24,675 bases of DNA from Tieghemiomyces parasiticus (lineage: Eukaryota > Kickxellomycota > Dimargaritomycetes > Dimargaritales > Dimargaritaceae), in contig JANBPT010000727.1 of the NCBI GenBank assembly GCA_027575765.1, positions 1 through 24,675 on the forward strand, read 5' to 3'. Position numbers and translations under genes: made by a program. Positions 19,582 through 24,675 of the stretch are shown one piece after another. Under the pieces are notes generated by a model. It had not been told where the DNA came from. It saw only the letters and a list, made by a program, of their open reading frames with translations, and made no database searches. Positions within the stretch are counted from its first letter, which is position 1, and every line of letters starts with the position of its first letter.

Positions 19582-21047
19582 CTAGAAAATGGTACCTTTC
19601 AAATTGGCCAACCGGGATTCGATCGCGCTATCGAGTTTCTGCGCTTGGGCCTTCACATGCGGCGCGGTAAACGCATACTTACTTAGCTGAGCCCGCTTCT
19701 CTTCCTGTGGTGCGGGGAGGTGAGGGGAAAATAAATGCAGGAGGAAACATAAATAGAGGGTCCGGTTAACGCCAGTAATGAATAAGGCTGCGTCAGAGCA
19801 GTGATATAATTGAGAAAACGGACCGCTGCCCTAACAATAGTACCGAGCTACAACTTACCACCGAGTACGTGTGCTCGTCATACACCAACCGCATGTTCTT
19901 ATCGGATCGCTTGACCCCGACCGGGAGCACTGCCGTCGGTGCGACGGCGGCAGCCGAAGAGATAATTGGCGCGGTGACAGCAAGGCCACTCGTCGAAACC
20001 GGTCCAGTCGGAGGGGGAGCGGCGGCGGCGGTGGCTGGTGCCGACGCTGGGATGGTCGACGGAGGCGCCTGGGGAGTAGCGGATGTAATCGAGGTGGTGG
20101 GTTCGGCGACGGTGGTCACCGCCGAGGTGGTTATCGAGGCAGGTTGCGCCGTGCTGGGGGCCGAATAGCCATAGGGTGGCATACCCGGTGAGTATATAGG
20201 AGTTGCCATCCCTGGGTACGGAGGTGGCCACATGGGAGCGGCGCCCGGGGGCATCCCTGGGGGAGGGAAATGTGGCGCGAAAGAGGGAGGGTAACCCGGC
20301 GGGACACCCATGGGGAACCCGGGGAATGGGAACGGCGGCACCGTGGGCGCGGCGTGCGACTCGCTCTTTGCCCGCTTGGCAGCGGCCTCGGGGCCTAGAA
20401 CCGCAATCTCGTGGGCGGCCAGATCTGCCGGGGGAACTCCTTCCATGCCGAAGATTTCGTGCTCAAAGGTATCACGCTTGGGTAGGGCATTGGGAACTCT
20501 GGAAAAGATCAAGCGGGATCAAAATCGTGCCGACAAGACAGAGAATAAGGTCAGGCCAAAGGAAGGATGCGTAGACGAGAGTATCGTCCGGCCGGAACGA
20601 GATCGAGGTGACATGTCGAATAAATCTTTCACGGCAGGTTACGTAAACATGGCGTACTTACTTGGACAGGGTTCTCTTGTGTACTTGGGTATAGTGGAGG
20701 GTCATACCGGGAGCCGTGTTGAGTGACTTGTGGCAGTCAGGGCATCGGAAGTGCTTGAGCCGCTGGTGCTGAATGAGGGACATGTCACTGTCAAACTCAC
20801 GCTCGCAGTACCTGGTGGGCGATATGGGTGACGGGAAAGGGAGAGCGCGGGTTGTGACTTAGTATCTGGGCAAAGGTGGGCCTGCACAAGGCTGATCGAT
20901 CCCATGACCGCGGGTGGGCCAGCGCGATTCAAAACGCACGTGGCAAGGCCAAAGACGTCAGACATGAGCTAAAAGAGAGGCGCGCATTGCAGCGACCGGT
21001 ACTTACCAGCACCAGGGCTTGACTTGCTTTCTCTTCTTCTTGGCCAT
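19582..21047 (-). CDS. BuGZ/ZNF207-like zinc-finger protein (four exons)
   Basis: BuGZ (ZNF207) is a nuclear and spindle protein that binds Bub3 through a GLEBS motif, promotes spindle assembly and is linked to splicing. Exons: 21047-21007, 20811-20662, 20498-19859 and 19704-19582; phases are consistent and the product is 317 residues. The N-terminus MAKKKRKQVKPWCWYC is nearly diagnostic. Two C2H2 fingers follow, with ligands C13, C16, H29, H34 and C37, C40, H53, H58. Then comes VPNALPKRDTFEHEIFGMEG, matching the conserved post-finger block. A long Pro/Met/Gly- then Ala/Thr/Ser-rich low-complexity region follows. The C-terminus has MRLVYDEHTYSVEEKRAQ, which resembles the GLEBS region, and then SAIESRLANLKGTIF, recalling the 'I..R......G' ending of plant homologues. 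Intron 3 splits the GLEBS-like motif between V277 and E278. Donors are all GTAAGT. Confidence 0.9.
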
Positions 21048-21932
21048 TGTGATGAGGGGACTGCGGATATTAGTGGATAGAGTCGAGGGAACGAAGCGAC
21101 TCGCAGGGAATGGCGGAAAGAAAAATTATTCAAGACGGAAGTAGAGGCAAGGGAGAGAGAGAAAGCCGCCTGACGGGGCCGAAGTCTCTGTCTGTTCTTC
21201 CCACCAATCGCCTTTTTTTCTTTTTTTCTCTGGCAGGTGAAGTGGACGGCGCGCAAGTCGGTCATGGCCGGTGGTCGTACTGGCATTCCAAACCCAGGGC
21301 CCAGCGTGGTGAAGGTCAGGGGCTGGAGCCCCGAGGAGCGCCCCCCTGAGCTCCGTCGCGACTATTAAGGTCCCAACGGACCCATGGCCTGGGCCGCCAA
21401 CGGCGCCGGGCCCTCACCCCACCATGCCAAAGTATCCGCTCTAGATGCCACCACCGGCGCCTTTCCAGGTGCTGAAACCCGCCTGTTGGCAAGCGGGGAG
21501 GATAGTGACCTCACCGCAGTCGCGTGGTAGGGGCGGGTGTTGGTATGCGAGTCAAGGGCGTGACGCGGGGACCACACCCCCCCCCAGGCCCAGTCGGCTG
21601 ACTGTCAGTCTCCCGGCGTGTCGACAAGTGCGGTGACCGGGCCACACTCTCTAGGTGTCCATAACGTATCCGGGCTATTGTCTTCGGCTCTCTCCATCCA
21701 ACCTCCCCCAAACCCCTTCCACATTGTCTATTGTCTACGGCACGTCATTCCGCCACCCCTTCACATCCAGCCTCCTCCCTACCGGCCTTCTACAGCCTGC
21801 TGCCCTGCGTCCTCCTCCAACCTCGTTCCTACTTGTTTGACTCTTCACCATTCCAACCGCCACGCCGGTCCTTACCCTCTCGAGTGCGTTCTCCACCCAC
21901 CCACGCGTACACACACCTCCGCTTCCCTCGCC
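21048..21932. other. Bidirectional promoter region between BuGZ-like gene and Rab18
   Basis: The two genes diverge from this 885-base region. It contains a strong polypyrimidine tract ending in a splice-acceptor-like TTTCTCTGGCAG (21225-21236), the micro-ORF described separately, and a CT-rich leader before the Rab18 ATG. The frame upstream of the Rab18 ATG stays open to 21618 but holds no other ATG, so I read it as chance. Confidence 0.6.
21264..21368 (+). CDS. Possible 34-codon micro-ORF upstream of Rab18
   Basis: An ATG at 21264 opens a 34-residue frame (GIPNPGPSVVKVRGWSPEER inside it) ending in TAA at 21366-21368. Third codon positions are strongly G/C, as in the real genes of this window. 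A strong acceptor-like site ends at 21236, so the ATG could sit in a second exon. After the TAA the same frame continues, with similar codon bias, for 53 codons to a TAG at 21528-21530. I do not recognise the product. It may be a small protein, the remains of a longer gene with an in-frame stop, an upstream ORF of a Rab18 transcript, or chance. Confidence 0.3.
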   Translation: MAGGRTGIPNPGPSVVKVRGWSPEERPPELRRDY

Positions 21933-23281
21933 ATGTTCGAGCCCACCGCCGAGACCCGAGGGCTGGCTGCTACCTTCAAACTGCTGCTCATTGGAGACTC
22001 CAATGTCGGCAAGTCCAATATCCTGCTCCGCTTCACGGACGACACCTTCCTCCCGCCGGAGGAGGCGAGTGCCACCATTGGTAGGTTGTTTTGGTACCGC
22101 CCGCTCCCCGCAGTCGCTGCCCGACACCCGAGCGCCAGCAATGTATGCCAAAACCCCGCCAGGGCAAGAGCGTATTTGCCTAACATGTAGTGACGGGGCT
22201 CTGCCCTACCTGGTGTGTACCCCTCCCCACCCTTCCTCGCCAGGCGTGGACTTCAAGGTCAAGCTGGTAGATATCGACGACGAGCGCTATAAGCTGACTA
22301 TCTGGGTAAGTGTTCAGTCGGTCCCACGCTGTTACACTGGTGTACGATGCCCCCCCCCCCTTCTGTACAGCGTACACCAGTCCGTCTCGACTAACCCCCT
22401 CCGGCCGGGGTGACCTCACATCTACCCTCTCCCTACGTCATACTACCAACGTCGTAACAGGACACCGCTGGTCAGGAACGCTTCCGAACCCTCACCTCGT
22501 CCTACTACCGTGGTGCCCAAGGCATCATCCTGGGTAGGTATCCTAGCCAACTGTGGCTTATGTATTATTACTGGTTATGCCTGGCGATTATCAATGCACC
22601 AAATCTCTGTGCTTACCTCTTTTCCGATACTCCATCCTTAAAACCCTGCTGCCGAATCCAGTCTACGATGTGAGCCGCCGTGAGACCTTCGAGCATCTCG
22701 ACCGGTGGTTAAACGAACTCAACACCTACTGCTCCGCCCAGGATGTGGTGAAGATCATCATCGGCAACAAGGTCGACAAGGTAAGTGGCTGTGGTCGCCT
22801 GGCCCCTATAGGGGCGACCTGACAGGTGCTTCGGAGTCCCCGCCTCCGTTATGCCTAAACCTGCCTACTGACCAGTACTGAACCCTCCACACGTAATCCC
22901 TTCTCTGCCCAGGAATCTGAGCGCGCGGTATCCGTACAGGAGGGGGCTGAATATGCCCGCAAGGTGCAGAGCCTCTTTATTGAATGTAGCGCCAAGACCA
23001 GCGTTGGAGTTCATGAGGCCATGGACGAGCTCGTGCGTGAGGTAAGTGTCTCGGTCGACCACGGTGTTTACAGTACACATGCTGCCCCCAGATGTTTGCC
23101 TTGCTGGCCCACCCGTACTGGCTCACTATAACCTGTCCTACATTTATGATCACCGATATCCCGCCGCCAGATCGTCAACACGCCGTCCCTGTGGCAGAAG
23201 CAGAATACTAGACCCGCGGCCGGTAACGTGCGGATACAAAATGGTGAGGGAGAATCGTGGCTAAGCGGCTGTGGCTGCTAG
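21933..23281 (+). CDS. RAB18: Rab18 small GTPase (six exons)
   Basis: Rab18 is a Rab GTPase that acts at the ER and lipid droplets. Exons: 21933-22080, 22244-22305, 22461-22533, 22662-22780, 22913-23041 and 23171-23281; phases agree and the product is 213 residues (human Rab18 has 206). Introns are 163, 155, 128, 132 and 129 bases, with GTAGGT or GTAAGT donors. GTP-binding motifs are complete: P-loop GDSNVGKS (21-28), switch I Thr in ATIGVDFKVK (T48), [20 protein letters not shown] (71-90), NKVD (130-133) and SAK (160-162). WLNELNTYC (110-118) and VNTPSLWQ (179-186) are typical of Rab18 rather than of Rab1, Rab8 or Rab35. The C-terminus ends CGC (C211, C213), a double-geranylgeranylation motif. 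Residue 29, after the Mg-binding Ser28, is Asn where most Rabs have Ser; Ser28 itself is intact, so the protein should be active. Confidence 0.95.
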
Positions 23282-24342
23282 ATCCACCTCCCCCCATGAC
23301 TACGACTTGACATGGTCCTTCTACCCTTTCATTATCTGCGACCAGTCGATTTAGCGTATCAGCTTAGTTTGACGCTACCTCCAATTGACACTCCTTGCCT
23401 TTACTGCTCTCGGCACACTGTATTTTGGCCTACGTTAGCCCTTGATTATACTTTGTACCAGCAAACTCCTCCCCCACATACGCTGCTCGCAATACATCTA
23501 ACTGTCGTATAACCCAACTTATTAGCGACTATTAACTGGGTAGGCAAGGCGGTGCTTACACCACATCGCCTAGCTAGTGAGGTTACCTTGGTGCAATCTC
23601 CGTGTGAAATTTACCAACTGGTGTGAAGGCGTGGGTAGTGTGCATGAGGGTGACGTAAGCAGGCAAAGTCCGTACAAGTACCCGGATCACCTCTGGAGCT
23701 GCGGCACGCATGACCGGGCCATCGATTGGACTGGCTAGCCCAGCTGGCTGCTGATAAGGTAATGGTGTCTTCGCTAGAACAATGTGCCCGCCTTGTGGCC
23801 CTACGTACCCGGAAAGCGGATATGCACATCCTCCCAATCAGCAGGCTGCGCTGTGGTATAAAAGTCCGCGGTGCGGCAGCCTCGCTGCCCCGAACCCCCA
23901 CCCTACCCCTTTCTGCCTCTGCGTATCTGGGGAACCCGCCTCCCATTCCCTCCCTCCACGTTAAACCAATCAGGCATCCTTGCCGCCGTTTCAATTCCGC
24001 CTGCTCCCTTCTGTTCTGCCGCCACGCATCGACCCGCCCCCGCAGTCGGGTTTCAGCTAGAGACCACACGCCCCGCTAACCTTACACATTTCGTGCACTG
24101 ACCTCTGTATGTGCTGCGCCCTGTATATAGACTATTAAGGACCTTAGTGAACACTGCCTCGGACAATTCCCCTTGCACAATTGTCTGCTATTGCCTACCT
24201 ATCCTTGCTTCCCCTGCCTACCCGACGCATCCACATTACCACTGCGTTGGACCCGCCTCCCATACTGCCTTCTCCCCCCCCTCTCTCGATAGTTCGTTGG
24301 TCCGCTCTCATTGACCACACCCACTCGCTTGTTACTACCACC
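23282..24342. other. Rab18 3' region and upstream region of the methyltransferase
   Basis: No gene is supported. The first part would hold the Rab18 3' UTR. Overlapping open frames at 23611-24069 (-) and 23726-24079 (+) lack domains, and the plus one has no ATG start. A clear TATA box lies at 23857 and a second TATA-like string at about 24122. A GTATGT donor-like site at 24106 and a pyrimidine-rich acceptor-like site ending at 24292 would allow a 5' UTR intron; this is untested. Confidence 0.5.
23857..23864 (+). promoter_or_regulatory. TATA box, probably of the TPMT-family gene
   Basis: TATAAAAG is a near-consensus TATA box followed within about 30 bases by a GC- and pyrimidine-rich stretch. 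It lies 486 bases before the ATG at 24343, far for a direct leader, so either the leader is long or it contains an intron. No other plausible gene start lies between. Confidence 0.45.
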
Positions 24343-24675
24343 ATGGCTAACCGTATGGAAGCGACCGAGGCCAGCGAGTACTGGAATCAAAAGTGGAAGG
24401 ATGGAGACATCAAGTGGGACCTTGGCGAACCGGCCCCGTCTCTCGGCGTCCTCTTAGACAGCTGGGCCATTCAGGAGTTTCTCAAACTTGACCCCATGAG
24501 ATTTAACAGCCAAGCCGATGCTGAGGTCGCAACGTCCCCATCAGCCGAGACCCAGCCATCCACCCCGGCCAACGGCCAGCACCCACTGGCGAACACCCTG
24601 AAGGAACACCGTCCCACCCGGAGTGAGCCCACCGTCGACCGCAAGACCTGGTCGGAGGCCATGAAACTCGACAAA
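24343..24675 (+). CDS. TPMT-family SAM-dependent methyltransferase, 5' part (cut by window edge)
   Basis: The first 111 codons of a gene running off the window. Proteins of the thiopurine/thiol methyltransferase family transfer the methyl group of S-adenosylmethionine to thiols, halides or similar small nucleophiles. The opening EYWNQKWKDGDIKWDLGEPA (12-31) followed by PSLGVLL is the conserved N-terminal block of this family, as in plant halide/thiol methyltransferases and their fungal relatives. It is followed by a Pro/Ser/Thr-rich segment of about 50 residues (about 57-105) that looks like an insertion before the SAM-binding Rossmann core, which must lie beyond the window. The start ATG has a good context (ACCACCATGGC). 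Substrate cannot be inferred from this fragment. Confidence 0.82.
   Translation, partial: MANRMEATEASEYWNQKWKDGDIKWDLGEPAPSLGVLLDSWAIQEFLKLDPMRFNSQADAEVATSPSAETQPSTPANGQHPLANTLKEHRPTRSEPTVDRKTWSEAMKLDK

Noticed and set aside
21618..21932. N-terminal extension of Rab18
   Set aside because: The frame is open upstream of the Rab18 ATG but contains no other ATG, is Pro/Ser/His-rich and looks like a pyrimidine-rich leader. The chosen ATG gives a normal Rab18 N-terminus.

Overview
The window looks like nuclear DNA from a fungus, probably an early-diverging one. Six genes are recognisable eukaryotic housekeeping genes: PIG-U, VPS41, an ALDH3-type fatty aldehyde dehydrogenase, a BuGZ/ZNF207-like zinc-finger protein, Rab18 and a TPMT-family methyltransferase. 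Introns are short (about 125 to 250 bases) with GTAAGT or GTAGGT donors, and coding sequence is rich in G/C at third codon positions. Retention of Rab18 and BuGZ, both missing from budding yeast, and the two orphan secreted proteins would fit a Zoopagomycota-like (for example mycoparasitic) lineage. That placement is inference; no rRNA or other decisive marker is present.

Layout. 1-606 (-): the 5' part of a PIG-U gene cut by the window edge. 1097-4978 (-): an intronless VPS41 gene (HOPS complex). 4979-8455: 3.5 kb without a convincing gene, apart from a possible relic frame at 6608-6976. 8456-9214 (+): an orphan secreted protein with 23-residue tandem repeats and its own TATA box. 9215-11775: AT-rich spacer with one copy of a dispersed repeat. 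11776-13757 (-): a two-exon orphan gene encoding a signal peptide, an F-box-like segment and a long charged helical body. 13758-16965: spacer holding a 58-bp tandem duplication and the second copy of the dispersed repeat. 16966-18516 (+): the aldehyde dehydrogenase. 19582-21047 (-): the BuGZ-like gene in four exons. 21264-21368 (+): a possible micro-ORF in the bidirectional promoter. 21933-23281 (+): Rab18 in six exons. 24343-24675 (+): the start of a TPMT-family methyltransferase cut by the window edge.

The housekeeping genes are not an operon or cluster; each acts in a separate membrane, lipid or spindle process. The distinctive part is the AT-rich block from about 8.3 to 16.9 kb. It carries two unrelated orphan genes, both with signal peptides and both with TATA boxes about 140 to 160 bases upstream of the start codon, set among decayed repeats. 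This has the look of a fast-evolving accessory or effector-like compartment between conserved genes.
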